Shown piece by piece: positions 33,401 through 44,615 of a stretch of DNA of 64,000 nt. The notes beneath the pieces are model-generated. The model saw only the letters and a list, made by a program, of their open reading frames with translations. It had not been told where the DNA came from and did not search any database. Source of the stretch: Tricholoma matsutake (lineage: Eukaryota; Basidiomycota; Agaricomycetes; Agaricales; Tricholomataceae). Made by a program: the position numbers and the translations under genes. Where the stretch lies: positions 16,252,337-16,316,336 of the forward strand of contig AP026538.1 of the NCBI GenBank assembly GCA_026075535.2, read 5' to 3'. The stretch's first letter is position 1. Every line of letters begins with the position of its first letter.

Positions 33401-34003
33401 CTAAGCCTTTCTCTCATTTACGTTCGACCACCACATCCTGCAGGAGGGTGGGTGATTAGGAGGGAAGCAGGACTTTTGTCTAGCACTTACCTTGTCATAG
33501 TGTGCTTTGATCCAGTCACAGTCAAAGTGGTGTCGCCAAAAATTGCACCGACGGTCATCAGATGCATGGTTTTTCTGGCAGTTTAGACACCTGGCTGGGT
33601 GTGGACAAGCTACTCCTTCTGGGGTAGGAGGGATGGGCAGGTTAGCTGTAGGGCTACCCTTGCAGCACCCCACCAGGGCACGGTGGTGCTTCTTGCAGTG
33701 TGGTCCTGGGCAGATTGGACACTTTGTCTGTGGGGCTCTGCATGCTGGGGTGGGATGTCCCCACTTCCAGCAGCATTGGTAAAGAGGGAGTCCAGGGTTT
33801 GCCCTGGCTGCCCTTATATGTGCGATGTAGCGTCCAAATTGGATGCCTCGTCCGATGAGCGCCTTGGCGTGTGCACCGCTGATCGAGTCAGCAATGTTCA
33901 CATAGATGGTGCACATATCTGACATCTTCGAATCCTGTACAATGTGTGGGGGGTTGTGTAGTACTGCCAAGTCAGAGATCCCTGACTTGATGATGTGTGC
34001 AAC
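33401..34003 (-). pseudogene. LINE ORF1, C-terminal part with zinc knuckles
   Basis: Runs from AHIIKSGISDLAVLHNPPH to MWWSNVNERKA, stop at 33401. Contains three Cys/His knuckles: CQCCWKWGHPTPAC-type (CX2CX4HX4C), CPICPGPHCKKHH, and CLNCQKNHASDDRRC. Such gag-like ORF1 knuckles bind nucleic acid in LINE particles (family knowledge). The last codons overlap the ORF2 start region. The N-terminal part lies at 40095-40289, beyond the inserted copy D. Confidence 0.75.
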
Positions 34004-34130
34004 ATCGCTTCTTGTCTTCTTACCGCGACATGCACAGCCACAAAAAAATTCATAGACACCATTTTCTCAATTTGCAGCTCCATCTGTCCATGATCCCCAC
34101 GATCCGGTATAACCAGCATCTTACCAATGC

Positions 34131-35119
34131 ATGTCAGAATCATTCAGTAGAAGAGGGGGGAGATTGGGCGAGGCAATGGACGAGGGGGGACCCTCTAGAT
34201 CTGGTATGCCCAGAACTCCTGGTGACGACCCAATTGATTCTCTGTGGCCCTATCCTCTCAGGCAGCTCCCTCTGTTGGTCCTCACCAGACCCAAAGAGGC
34301 TCTCCAACCCCCTCCCCCTATGGGGCGGGAACTATCACTCTGTGGGCACAATGATTCAGTGTGCCGGCACTATCTTCCAGGGATGCCACTGCGTCTCCTG
34401 CACCTCCTACTACCCCTTCCACACCTGCTTTGCAGTGGGCTGACAAAGGAGCTGTTACTTACCCCCCCCCTGTCATTCAGGATGCGGAGATGGCAAGCGA
34501 TGACAGGGCTGGGCCTCAGACCTTTGCACAGGACTTGGGGGAATATGCTGACGGAATCCACACTGTTCTGAACAGAACGGGCTCCAGATGACCAATTGCT
34601 GAGGAACGGCAGGCCATTGCGGAACGGCTGGGCTCGGTGCTGGTAGCAGCTGCCGAGGCTGGCCTAGATCACGATTCGGGAAGCGTTAGGCTCCAAAGAG
34701 CACTGGATAGGATGGCTGGAGGGAGTAAATGACCTAGGTCGGGTACTGTCACCAATGATCCCAATGACATCCCAAGGACGGACTACCTGGAGGGATGGGA
34801 TAGGCAACGCCCCCCCCCCCTCACAAATCTGCAAGGACTCGAGGCCCGAAAGGGGCTTGACCTCTTCCTAAACCCCCAGCAGGGGGTGTCTCTTCATCAT
34901 GGGGTCGAGGACCACCTCCCCCCATGAACTGGTCGACCAGGCCTTTGGGCAAGGGGACCTTTGCTCAGGTTGCTCGCTTCCCTGGGGGGCGAACACCCAA
35001 CACTTCCATGGATGGTCTCATGCGGTTAGCCAAGGCCTTCCCTGAACTTCCTACTGACAAGCTGGCTGACATACAGCAGCATGTTGGCCCTTCCAAACCA
35101 AAGGCTGCTAAGCCACATC
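34131..35119 (+). pseudogene. LINE ORF1, N-terminal part, frameshifted
   Basis: ATG at 34131 (MSESFSRRGGRLGEAMDEGG) is shared with copies E and H. A frameshift after about 35 codons moves to the frame holding MPALSSRDATASPAPPTTPS and DLGEYADGIHTVLNRTGS. TGA at 34589-34591 follows. Then LVAAAEAGLDHDSG, a C-run frameshift near 34810, PPMNWSTRP, GTFAQVARFPGGRTPNTSMD and LAKAFPELPTDKLADIQQH. Ser/Pro/Thr-rich, low-complexity head as in gag-like ORF1. The rest is lost at the S boundary. Confidence 0.65.
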
Positions 35120-35644
35120 GCTCCTTGACTTGTTACAACCACCATAAACAGTGGTAAACATTCCTGCTCGACATTGGTAGCAATGTCGAGAAATTTTCGT
35201 CCGATCTTCGATCAGGTTTCACCATCACGAATGCTCTCGGCATCTCCAGGCCTGGCCTGAGTTGCTAAGAGATCCGTCCATCCGATCTCTGTGGATGCCC
35301 CGGTCATTGTTTTTGACAATGGCTGCTATTCGTCTCGTTCCCCTGTGCCTCGAGGATCCTGGCTAGGTGAGTGGTGTCTATGAAAGAGTAGTCTATGTCC
35401 CTATGGGGGCTTAGAGTGGGTGTGGGATGCCTGCTTCAATGCTCGCCCAAGTTGACGCACTTGTTTAGTTGGGGGAGGTCTGGCTTAGGGGAAAGGACAC
35501 CTACACTGGATTGCTGGTTGTCTGGGAGGCTTCCAGCCTCCATGCTCTGTGAGTTTCTACTACTAGAGACATGTTACACTGACTACCCATTGGAATACAC
35601 CATTGTTAAAAGGGGCTGGGCGATGGTGCCCCCTGATGGCTAGG

Positions 35645-35697
35645 TTTAAGCGCCCACCAAAGTGCGCTATCACACTTTGGGCAGTGCTTATAAATAC
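35645..35697. repeat. ~50-bp palindromic insert, copy b
   Basis: TTTAAGCGCCCACCAAAGTG, core CTAT, CACACTTTGG, then GCAGTGCTTATAAATA. Same place in the S leader as copies a, c and d. Confidence 0.7.
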
Positions 35698-35937
35698 TTT
35701 GGTGGCCACTTTTCACCACCAAATCTCTACCTCCGGCACTCACACCCTTCAGGTGTTTGGAAGCGGGTTCAATTGTCCCTCCCAATTGGCAGCAGGATGT
35801 GCGGCCTGCCTGCCCCCTTGGAGCATTTGGAGGATGTGTCGGGTGGATCTGAAACTGAGATAAGGGACCATCTGCTATCGACTCCACGCTATGTATCTTG
35901 ACTTCTACTGTCATCTACTCGCGCTAACCCACTCTCT

Positions 35938-36577
35938 ATGCCTAAATGGCAAACCAGAGACCATCCATCTCACCAGGGTCTACACGACCCCTCCCTGTTC
36001 ATGGGCGACATCTTTGACGATGATGCCCAAGACTACGACACCCAGTTTGCACAGAATGAACTGGAGGTAGCAGCTGCCCTAGGCAGTTTGAGATCTGTGG
36101 GTTGGGGGAGACCTCCCCGACCCTGACAATTACAAGGACTTTCTTGCGATACAGGAGGCCCTCACTTATGCTGCACAGTGCATATTTCAATCAATAGCAT
36201 CATATACCAGTACTAACTTGCTCTTAATGCCCAAATGGACAACCAGAGATGATCGTTCCAATGATCCTATGCCTCTGGCAGCTGTCCCAGCTTCCTATGT
36301 GGCGATGCCAATAGCTCCAGCAGAGCTTCAATCTGGGGAACCCTTGTCCCCAGTACAGTGCCATCGTCATTACAGATGGCCGTGCCATTACTAGTGTGGG
36401 GCATTCCACTCCACACCCATCACCACCAGTTCGCTGGCTGCTGTCAGGTTGGTGACAAGTGTCGCTGCCCTTTACGTTCTCCCCGCTGTGGGGGGGAAAC
36501 TGCTATTGAGTGCATGTGCTTGCAGTGCGTTTGCTTGAGGGGGGCCTCAGCCCCCTACTTACGGCGGTCATGGTGAA
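35938..36577 (+). pseudogene. Broken S-element ORF (gamma)
   Basis: First start at 35938 (MPKWQTRDHPSHQG) with DDAQDYDTQFAQNELEVAAA, stop at 36126. Second start near 36229 (MPKWTTRDDRSND), then the C-terminal AELQSGEPLSPVQ-like reading. The central conserved blocks are absent, as in the other gamma copies. Confidence 0.55.
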
Positions 36578-37028
36578 TAACCAGGTGAACAACCACCCGC
36601 CTCGTTACTGTCACTCATGCACAACACGGTGATGGTCCACCTCATTTGTCTGGGGTGGTCAATTCTCGTTGGCTGGAAATACGCAGACAGTTATTCCTCC
36701 TGCAAGGGGGGATTTATGGTGAATTGACACCACTGCGCCTGATTTGACTATGGTCGGATATGTGGCCAGGGGACCGTTTTGCTCCAGTGGGCGATCTAAT
36801 GGCTAGTTTCGGGAGGGGGGGGCTCCCCCTCCAGATTATTGCCTTTCCTGGCTGAGAGGCCAATGTCTGTAGCACTGCCCACCTAGAATGGCTCAAACGA
36901 GGACCTGGGTAGGAGATGGGTGAGGGGAACGCATAGTTATAGTAGTACCCAAGTTTGTATCCTGCTCCGCAGACTGCGATCGAGCCCCACATTATAAATT
37001 GTTGACCCAAAAAAAAAAAAAAAAAAAA

Positions 37029-39497
37029 TCATGTTACATGGTCGCACCTAAAACACTGGTGTAGCAACCCAGAGGTGGCAGGTCTCATCACCTGCATCGC
37101 TGAGGCTTGCATCACTGCTGGCCATTGGCTGGCTCACTTCAAGGAGTCCCTGTCGGTAATCATCCCAAAACCAGGGAAACCTAACTACTCTACCCCAAAG
37201 TCATTCAAGCCCATCGTGCTACTGAACACTCTGGGCAAATTAGTCGAGAAGATGTTGTCTAGACAACTTCAATTTGATGGAGTTGCACATGAGGCCTTCG
37301 AGCAGAACCAGTTTGGAGGCGTTGCCCAGCGTTCCACTGAGGATGCAGGAATCTACCTCACCCATCTTGTTAGAGCAGGATGGGCCAAAGGACTCAAAAC
37401 CAGCATTGTCGCTTTCGACATCGCCCAATTCTTCCCCTCCTTGAACCACCAGGTTCTACTGGAGATTACGTCTCGGTCAGGATTCCCTGTGCAAGTAGTG
37501 AATTTCTTCCGTTCATATCTGGTCGGTCGCAAGACGACCTACAAATGGAATGCTTTCTCATCTGGCTCCTTTGCAGCCAATGTGGGAGTGGGACAAGGGT
37601 CTGCCTTGTCCCCAGTCCTATCGGCGTTATATTTGACACCCATCATGAAGCTCTTCAGGAGAAGCGACATCGGCAGAACTGTCGATCTCATGTCCTATGT
37701 GGACGATGGAACACTCATCGCCTGCTCTCCACAGTTGGAGGATAATCTCCCCCTTCTCAAAGAAGTGTACAGTTGGATTTTCCAGGCATTCACCTCCCTC
37801 GGACTTGTCCTGGAACATGACAAGTCGGAGATATTTCACTTTTCAAGGTCGAGGAACTTCACTCCTCTACCTATAGATCTCGGCTTTGCTCCTTACACAG
37901 GCAATACCCCTGTCAAACCCAAAGTTACCTGGAGGTACCTTGGGTTTTTCTTTGATCACAAACTCTCCTTTAAGGAGCATACACAATTCTACTCCACCAA
38001 AGCCATCACTACGGCGAGGGCAATGGGAATGCTCAGCAATTCTGTAAGAGGGTTAACTCCCATGCAGAAACGTCTTCTTTACCGTTCGTGCATCATGCCC
38101 ATCATGATGTATGGACTGAGACTCTGGCACTTCAAAGGTGCACGCGTCAAGGGTGTCATCAAAACATTGGCTCAGGTGCAGTCCATCGCTGCTCACTGGA
38201 TCCTTGGTGCATTCTGAACCACCCCCATCGGTGGCTTGGAGAGTATCGCAGGACTGCTGCCTATGCAGCTGTTACTGCATCATTTGGTCGACAGAGGGGT
38301 ATTCAGAACCCCCCTGTTAGCTCCATCACACCCCCTAAGAGCAATCTTAGGGCCTAATCATGTCGGCACCACCCACCCTCATGAGCTAGGACTCTGGGGA
38401 GGGAACGTGCTCGACACACTCACCCTACAAGGTCCATCTGTCGCTTCGGCTGCAGCTCTGGCCCTCGTACCAGGCAATGAATTTGACCCCTTTGGGAAAG
38501 AAAACACACCTGGAAGGACCTATTCCCCACTCACTTTTCTTCTCATCACCTCACTTCTAAGGAGGATGGAGCGAGGAATTCCTACAGGAGCGACCTCGAC
38601 AAGGCCTGGGCCTCTGCCCAGGTAGAGGATGACACTCTCATCGTTGCAGTGGACGCCTTGGTGCCCATGGATGCCAAGTACCAAGCTGTCACCTGTGCTC
38701 TTGTCTTTGGATGGGGAGAACAGGTAGATCACATTATCTCAGCTTCTGGGAGGAGAACCCCCCTGGAAGTCGAACTTTTTGCTCTCCAACTGGGCGTCTC
38801 TGCTGCTTGCAGCAGGGGGTGCAAAAAGTTGGTGATATTCTCGGACTCTACCATGGGCATTGAGTCCCTCGTAGACCCAAAACCACCCTCTGGGCAGATT
38901 TTTGCTCTGGATGCCTGTCGCTCACTTCACCCCTGGCTAGCCAGGGATGAGGAGAGAAACATCACATTCTGGCATGTCCCCTTGAAATTTGAGTGGAACG
39001 TCCATAAGGAGGCTCACAATGTAGCTATATCTACCAAGATCTCCATGGGCAGACACCCGTGGACATCTCTAGACTACCTTAAAAATCAGGTCGAAAAGGC
39101 CGTTTGTAAGGATTGGCACACCCAGTTCTCAGATCTGGCATATCATGGATGGCACTTCTACCAGCTCAAAGGAGTAGGCGGAAAACTGGTGTTACCCTTG
39201 ACTCACGAAGGTGGGCCTTGGCTGAAAGTAATGGGAAACAACACTATGATGACTTCCCATTCAACTCGTATGATTACTGGCCATGCTCCTATAGGGGAGT
39301 ATCATCACCATCTTTCCCTCGATGGGGAATACCAATGTTGGTGCCTTGGCCCCGAGATCCAAACTCGAGACCATATATTACGCATCTGCCATGCAGTGGA
39401 TTGCAAAGAAACTGGTGCAAGCCCCGACACCGTTGAAGGTTTTCACGAATTCATGGACAATAACCCTGCACTAGGGTCGTTCACCCCACTAGCATGA
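37029..39497 (+). pseudogene. LINE ORF2: RT and RNase H, best RT copy
   Basis: Continuous from HVTWSHLKHW to TGA at 38215-38217 (CGA in copy E: AFRTTPI). RT motifs all intact: FKESLSVIIPKPGKPNYSTP; VAFDIAQFFPSLNHQ (motif A); GQGSALSPVLSALY (B); LMSYVDDGTLIA (C); LEHDKSEIFHFS (D); VTWRYLGFFFDHKLSFKEH (E). After 38236 the same frame gives GLLPMQLLLHHLVDRG. A small deletion near 38510 shifts frame. RNase H follows (VDALVPMDAKYQ, LEVELFALQLGVSA, VIFSDSTMGIESL, EAHNVA), then the C-terminal knuckle (CWCLGPEIQTRDHILRICH) to the stop at 39497. Its DEDD-type residues are present except variation at VDA. Confidence 0.8.
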
Positions 39498-40081
39498 GAT
39501 CCAGGATAGGTTGTGCGCACAGGGCATATGACCCTCGTCTGGTTCTGGCTAGTGTTATCGGTATGTTGGGGTGGCTGCAGGGCACCAGACGAGTCCGTTA
39601 ACCCTCATAAAGAGGGCCCACCCGTGTTCAGGAAGTGACTGTCGGGGAGGGGGGACACAACACCAGGTACTGGCTCGGGGAGGTGCCTGAGCGCTTTCAG
39701 ATCAATTTAGGTGCCCGTCCAAAGTGTGATATCACACTTTGGCAGCGCCTCAATGTCGGTCACGTGTTACGATTTTGTCGACTACACTTTCCTTTCCGAG
39801 CTGAGAGGCTCACCTTGGGGCAGCAGTTTCCCCTAAATCTTGCACACATACCCATAGGGATTCGGGGAACACAACATCGTCAAGTCCGGGTTGTCGGTAC
39901 GCCACCACTGGCAAGCGATAAAGGGGGCCCCCTTAGTGGTCATCGCAGCTATCCAGGTGGTTGGTGTGAAGATCAGCAGGAGGAGGACTTGGACTGGTTG
40001 TAGTGTACTCTGTTTGTATGTCTCTACCGTGGACTGCGTTCGGGTGTCGCATTATAAATTTTTGACCCAAAAAAAAAAAAA
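39498..40081 (+). other. LINE 3' UTR with shared tail
   Basis: About 580 bp without ORF. Contains GC-rich self-complementary pieces (AAAGGGGGCCCCCTTA at 39918-39935). The last ~45 bp, from CTCTACCGTGGACTGCGTTC through ATTATAAATTTTTGACCC, match the S-element ends (CTCCGCGGACTGCGATCG ... TTATAAATTGTTGACCC). Confidence 0.7.
39705..39753. repeat. ~50-bp palindromic insert in LINE 3' UTR, copy e
   Basis: TTTAGGTGCCCGTCCAAAGT, then GTGATATCACACTTTGG and CAGCGCCTCAA. The flanks GCGCTTTCAGATC and TGTCGGTCACGTG are contiguous LINE sequence. The copies at about 24165, 50780 and 63850 lack it. It is the same palindrome as in the S leaders, here in an unrelated location. Confidence 0.7.
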
Positions 40082-40094
40082 TGATGTGTGCAAC

Positions 40095-40289
40095 AATGAT
40101 ATCTGGCGTGATCGCCTTGTTGTTTGCAATGTATGGCATGTCTACCAGCTTGAGGTAGGACGTGGAAGTGGGCAGTGCAGCATCTACCTGCAGAGCCAGA
40201 GGGAACACTTTGTGTGCCACCTCTTTGAAGCATCGTAGGTCCTCCTCAGAGACCACTACGTCAGTCGAGACCAAGAAATGGTTCCCGTC
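40095..40289 (-). pseudogene. LINE (copy A) ORF1 fragment
   Basis: Minus-strand continuation of copy A after LINE D: NGNHFLVSTDVVVSEEDLRC ... KVFPLALQVDAALPTSTSYL ... VDMPYIANNKAITPDIIVAH. At about 40290 it is interrupted by the 5' end of LINE E. The remaining 5' part of copy A should lie beyond the window. Confidence 0.75.
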
Positions 40290-40416
40290 ATTGCTTCTTG
40301 ACTTCTTACTGTGACATGCACAGCCACAAAAATCTTTGTTGACACTGTTTTCAACAACCTGTGGCCACATCTGTCAACAATCCAGCAATCTGGTTTATAC
40401 AGCATCTTACCAACAC

Positions 40417-41867
40417 ATGTCTGAGTACTATTTGAGAAAGGGAGGGAGATCGGACAAGCCGATGGCAGAGGGCGAGCTCTCCAATGTCGGTTTGCCTCAT
40501 ACCCCTGGCGACAACTCAATTGATTCTTTGTGGCCCTCTGGGAGCCACAAAACTGCACAGGCAGCACCCTCAGTGGGCCCTCAGAGGACCCAAAGAGGTT
40601 CTCCATCACAGTCCCCCTACAGGGCAGGACTATCTACTCCACGCACCCAGAGAGTGAGCCTCGCCTCCTCTCAGGCTGCTAAGTCTTCCAGGAGGGCCAT
40701 GGCATCCCCTGCTCCCACAACCACTCCATCCACGCCCGCTTCACAGTGGTCAGAGGACGGACTGCTATTCAAACCCCCTGCTACACCTATAGATGCAGAG
40801 ATGGCAAGTGATGAATGGGGCGATGACCCAACCTTTGCGAGTGGATTAGGGGAATACGCAGACAGTTTCAACAGTCTGGCCAGCAGGACAGGCTTGAACC
40901 GCATCACAGCTGTCAAAAGGCAGCTGATTTCAGAACAACTGGGCAAGGTCCTGCTAGCAGCGGCCTCATTCGGTATCAACCATGACTCTGGGAGTAACAA
41001 ACTCTGAGATGCATTAGACAGGATGGCTGAGGGTGATTCCTCAGGCTGCCCTAGGGAGGACCCTAGTGGGGACTTCATTATGGGAGGGGGCAATGAGGCC
41101 CCAACCCAACACAACCTGAGTAAACGAGGCCCCAAGGGGGCTCAACCTCTTCCTAAACCCCCAGCAGGGGGCATCTCCACATCATGGGGCAGGGGTCCTC
41201 CCCCACCCATGAATTGGGCCACCAGACCTTCAGGTATGGGGACTTTTGCTCAGGTTGCTCGCTTTCCTGGAGGGCGAGTACCTAACACCTCTGCGGAGGG
41301 TCTTGTGCGACTTGCCAAGGCATTCCCAGAACTCTCCACCAACAAGTTGATGGACATCCAGCAACATGTCAGCCCCTCCAAGGCAAAGGCAGCCAAACCT
41401 TCGTGCACCGTTCATGGACCATCAAGAAGACAGGTCCTCATACACATTACGCCCACCCCTGAGGAGAGGGCAAACCCAGCCAACCTCCTTTACCATATCA
41501 GGAGTGCACTCCGACTGCACCACTCCAAACTAGTGGTGCAGTCTGCTATCAGAAACGGAGACCACTTCTCTGTATCCACTGACGTAGTAGCCTCCAAGGA
41601 GGATATACGATGCTTCAAAGAGGTGGTGCATAAGGTGTTCCCTCTAGCACTGCAGATAGATGCTGCCTTGCCAACTTCCATGTCCTACCTCAAACTGGTA
41701 GATGTGCCATACATCGCAAATGACAAGACAATCTCGCCTGACATTGTCGTCGCTCACATCATCAAGTCAGGTATCTCTGACTTGGCGGTACTACACAACC
41801 CCCCATGAGTTGTACGTGATTTGAAGATGTTGGACACCTGCACTGTGTATCTCAACATCGCTGACTC
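40417..41867 (+). pseudogene. LINE ORF1, copy E, first part
   Basis: ATG at 40417 (MSEYYLRKGGRSDKPMAEGE). Ser/Pro/Thr-rich head with TTTPSTPASQW and LGEYADSFNSLASRTGLN. TGA at 41005-41007 at a CGA-type site (copy H: TLRGAIDRM). The same frame continues with PPPPMNWATRP, GTFAQVARFPGGRVPNTSAE, LAKAFPELSTNKLMDIQQHV, RRQVLIHITPTPEERANP, LRLHHSKLVVQSAI, KVFPLALQIDAALPTSMSYL and HIIKSGISDLAVLHNPP. Another TGA sits at 41806-41808 where copy H has TGG. Then it reads MLDTCTVYLNIADS to the S insertion. The zinc knuckles come after the S at 46076. Confidence 0.75.
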
Positions 41868-42553
41868 CAGCACTCCTTGACTTGGTACAACCACCATAAA
41901 CAGTGGTAAACACTCCTGCTCGACGTTGGTAGCAATGTCGAGACTGCAATTCTTGTCTGATTTTTGATCGGATTTCACCATCATGAATGCTCTCGGCGTC
42001 TCCAGGCTTGCCCTGATTTGCTAAGAGATCCGTCCATCCGATCCCCAGGGATGCCCCGGTCATTGTCTCTGACAGAGACTGCTATCTGTCTCATTCTCCT
42101 GGGCTTTTTTTTTTTTTTTTGGGTCAACAATTTATAACGGGGGGCTCAAACACAGTCCATGGAGCGGGGTACAAACTTGGGTACTACTCTATCTACACGT
42201 TCCCCTTGTCCATCTCCCACCCAGGTCCCCATTTTAGCCACTTTAGGCAGGCAGTGCCACAGACGTTGGCCTCTCAGCCAGGAAAGGCAATAATCCGGAG
42301 GGGAAGCCCCCCCCTCCCAAAGCTAGCCATTAGATCACCCACTGGAGCAAAACAGTCCCCTGGCCACATGTCCGACCAACGTCAGACCAGGCGCAGCAGT
42401 GTTAATTCACCGTAAATCCCCCTGTGCGGGAGGAATAACTGTCTGCATATTTCCAGCCAACAAGGATTGACCACCCCAGATGAATGAGGTGGACCATCAC
42501 TGCATCCATGCACGAGTGACAGTAATGAGGCGGCTGGTTGTTCACCTGGTTAT

Positions 42554-43193
42554 TCACCGGAACCGCTGTAGGCGGGGCCAAGGCCCCCCTCGAGCAAATG
42601 CACTGCAAGCACATGCACTCGATAGCAGTTTCCCCCCCACAGTGGGGAGAACGTAAAGGGCAGCGACATTTGTCACCAACCCAACAGCAGCCAGCGGACT
42701 GGCGGTGATGGGTGTGGAGCAGAATGCCCCACACGAGTAATGGCATGGCCATCTGTGACAACGATGCCACTGTACTGGGAATGAGGGTTCCCCAGATTGA
42801 AGTTCTGCTAGAGCTGTTGGCATCGCCACACAGGAAGCTGGAACAGCTGATGGGGGCATAAGATCATTGGAATGATTGTCTCTGGTTGTCTGTTTGGGCA
42901 TTAAGAGCAAGTTAGTACTGGTATATGATGCTAGTGATCAAAATACGCAGCGTGCAGTGTAAGCGAGGGCCTCCTGCCTGGCAAGAAAAGTCCTCGTAGT
43001 TGTCAGGGTTGGGGAGGTCCTCCCCAGCCCACAGATCTCAAACTGCCCAGGGCAGCTGCTACCTCTGGTTCGTTCTGTGAGAACCAGGTGTCGTAGTCTT
43101 GGGCATCATCGTCAAAGATGTCACCCGTGATCAGGGAGGGGTCTTGTAGACCCCGGTGAGGTGGATGGTCTCTGGTTCACCATTTAGGCATAG
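42554..43193 (-). pseudogene. Broken S-element ORF (gamma)
   Basis: From ATG near 43193: MPKW, then TGA at 43177-43179 (CGA site), then GLQDPSLITGDIFDDDAQD and ENEPEVAAAL-like reading. The second start (MPKQTTRDNHSND) is at about 42901, with ELQSGEPSFPVQ downstream to 42554. Centre missing. Confidence 0.5.
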
Positions 43194-43430
43194 AGAGTGA
43201 GTTAGCACAAGTAGATGACAGTAGAAGTCAAGATACACAGTGTGGAATCGATAACAGATGGTCCCTTATCTCAGTTCCAGATCCACCCAATACAACCTCC
43301 AAATGTTCTGAGGGGGCAAGCAGGCCACATACCCTGCTGCCTGGTGGGAGAGGATTGAACCCGGGTCATGAGACCCTAGAAGAGTGAGCACCGGAGATAG
43401 AGAATTGGTGGTGAAAAGCAGCCACCAAAG

Positions 43431-43483
43431 TATTTATAAGCGCTGCCCAAAGTGTGCTATCACACTTTGGCGGGCGCTTAAAC
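43431..43483. repeat. ~50-bp palindromic insert, copy c
   Basis: TATTTATAAGCGCTGCCCAA, AGTGTGCTATCACACTTTGG, CGGGCGCTTAAA in the gamma leader. Compared with copy a, the loop differs (CTAT against ATAG) while the arms are kept. Confidence 0.7.
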
Positions 43484-44324
43484 CTAGCCGCTGGGGGGCA
43501 CCATCGCCCGGCCCCTTTTAACGATGGTGTATTCCAATGGGTAGTCAGTGTAGCATGTCTCTATTAGTAGAAACTCACAGAGCATGGAGGCTGGAAGCCT
43601 CCCAGACAACCAGCAATCCAGTGATAATGTCCCTCCTCTCTAAGCCAGACCTCCCCCAACTAACCAAGTGTGTCGACTTGGGTGAGCATTGAAGCAGGCA
43701 TCCCACACCCACTCTAAGCCCCCAGAGGGACCCAGACTACTCTTTCATAGACAACACTCACCTAGTCAGGATCCTCGAAGCCCAGGAGAACAAGACAGAT
43801 AGCAGTCACTGTCAGAGACAATGACTGGGGCATCCCCAGGGATCGGAAGGATGGATCTCTTAGCAAATCAGGGCAAGCCTGGAGACGCCGAGAGCGTTCG
43901 TGATGGCGAGATTCGATCAAAAATCCAACCAAAATTGAAGTCTCAACGTTGCTACCAACGTCAAGCAGGAGTGTTTACCACTATTTATGGTGGTTGTAAC
44001 AAGTCAAGGAGTGGTGGTTCTCCTGGGCTTCAAGGATCCTAACTAGGCGAGTGTTGTCTATGAAAGAGTAGTCTGGGTCCCTCTGGGGGCTTAGAGTGGA
44101 TGTGGGATGCCTGCTTCAACGCTCGCCCAAGTCAACACACTCGTTTAGTTGGGGGAGGTCTGGCTTAGGGAGGAGGGACATTATCACTGGATTGCTGGTC
44201 ATCTGGGAGGCTTCCAGCCTCCATGCTCTGTGAGTTTCTACTACTAGAGACATGCTACACTGACTACCCATTGGAATACACCATCGTTAAAAGGGGCCAG
44301 GCGATGGTGCCCCCCAGCGGCTAG

Positions 44325-44377
44325 GTTTAAGCGCCCGCCAAAGTGTGATAGCACACTTTGGGAAGCGCTTATAAATA
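44325..44377. repeat. ~50-bp palindromic insert, copy d
   Basis: TTTAAGCGCCCGCCAAAGTG, TGATAGCACACTTTGG, GAAGCGCTTATAAATA in the alpha leader. The alpha copy at 56480-56500 has CCTACACC here instead. Confidence 0.7.
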
Positions 44378-44615
44378 CTTTGGTAGCTGCTTCTCACCAC
44401 CAACTCTTTACCTCCGGTGCTCACTCCTCTGGGGTGTTATGACCCAGGTTCAATCTTCTCCCACCGGGTTACAGGATGTGTGGCCTGTTCCCCCCTCGGA
44501 GCATTCAGAGGCAGTATCAGGTGGACCCGGAATCAAGATAAGGGACCAACTGTTATCAATGGCACGCTATGTATTTTGATTTCTACTATCATCTACTAGC
44601 ATTAACTTCCTCTCA

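Larger units (their letters stand above)
32353..34003 (-). mobile_element. LINE (copy A), endonuclease and ORF1 end (minus)
   Basis: From the EN-RT linker (RHAKKGQ) through the endonuclease to the C-terminal part of ORF1. LINE copy D is inserted at 34003/34004. Copy A resumes at 40095 after the 13-bp duplication TGATGTGTGCAAC (33991-34003 and 40082-40094). The 3' half of copy A is missing on the left. Confidence 0.8.
35120..37028 (+). mobile_element. S retroposon, gamma; recombinant inside LINE D
   Basis: Begins GCTCCTTGACTTGTTACAAC at 35120 and ends with poly(A) at 37028. The left flank is LINE ORF1 and the right flank is LINE RT, more than 2 kb apart in an intact LINE, and no target duplication matches. 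The leader contains the palindromic insert (35645-35697). Best explained as recombination between an S in ORF1 and an S in RT, deleting what lay between. Confidence 0.75.
34004..40081 (+). mobile_element. LINE (copy D) with complete ends and TSD
   Basis: 5' end ATCGCTTCTTGTCTTCTTAC at 34004; 3' end ATTATAAATTTTTGACCC plus poly(A) to 40081. The 13-bp duplication TGATGTGTGCAAC on both sides proves it is a single insertion into copy A. Inside, an S element (35120-37028) replaces everything between ORF1 codon block PSKPKAAKP and RT block HVTWSHLKHW, so about 2.6 kb of LINE was lost, probably by recombination between two S insertions. Confidence 0.85.
42107..44017 (-). mobile_element. S retroposon, gamma, nested, complete with TSD
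   Basis: Poly(T) from 42107, GGGTCAACAATTTATAAC, body, and 5' end at 44017 (complement of CCACCACTCCTTGACTTGTT). 13-bp duplication TTCTCCTGGGCTT at 42094-42106 and 44018-44030; the interrupted alpha leader reads on after it. Contains palindromic insert copy c (43431-43483). Confidence 0.9.
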
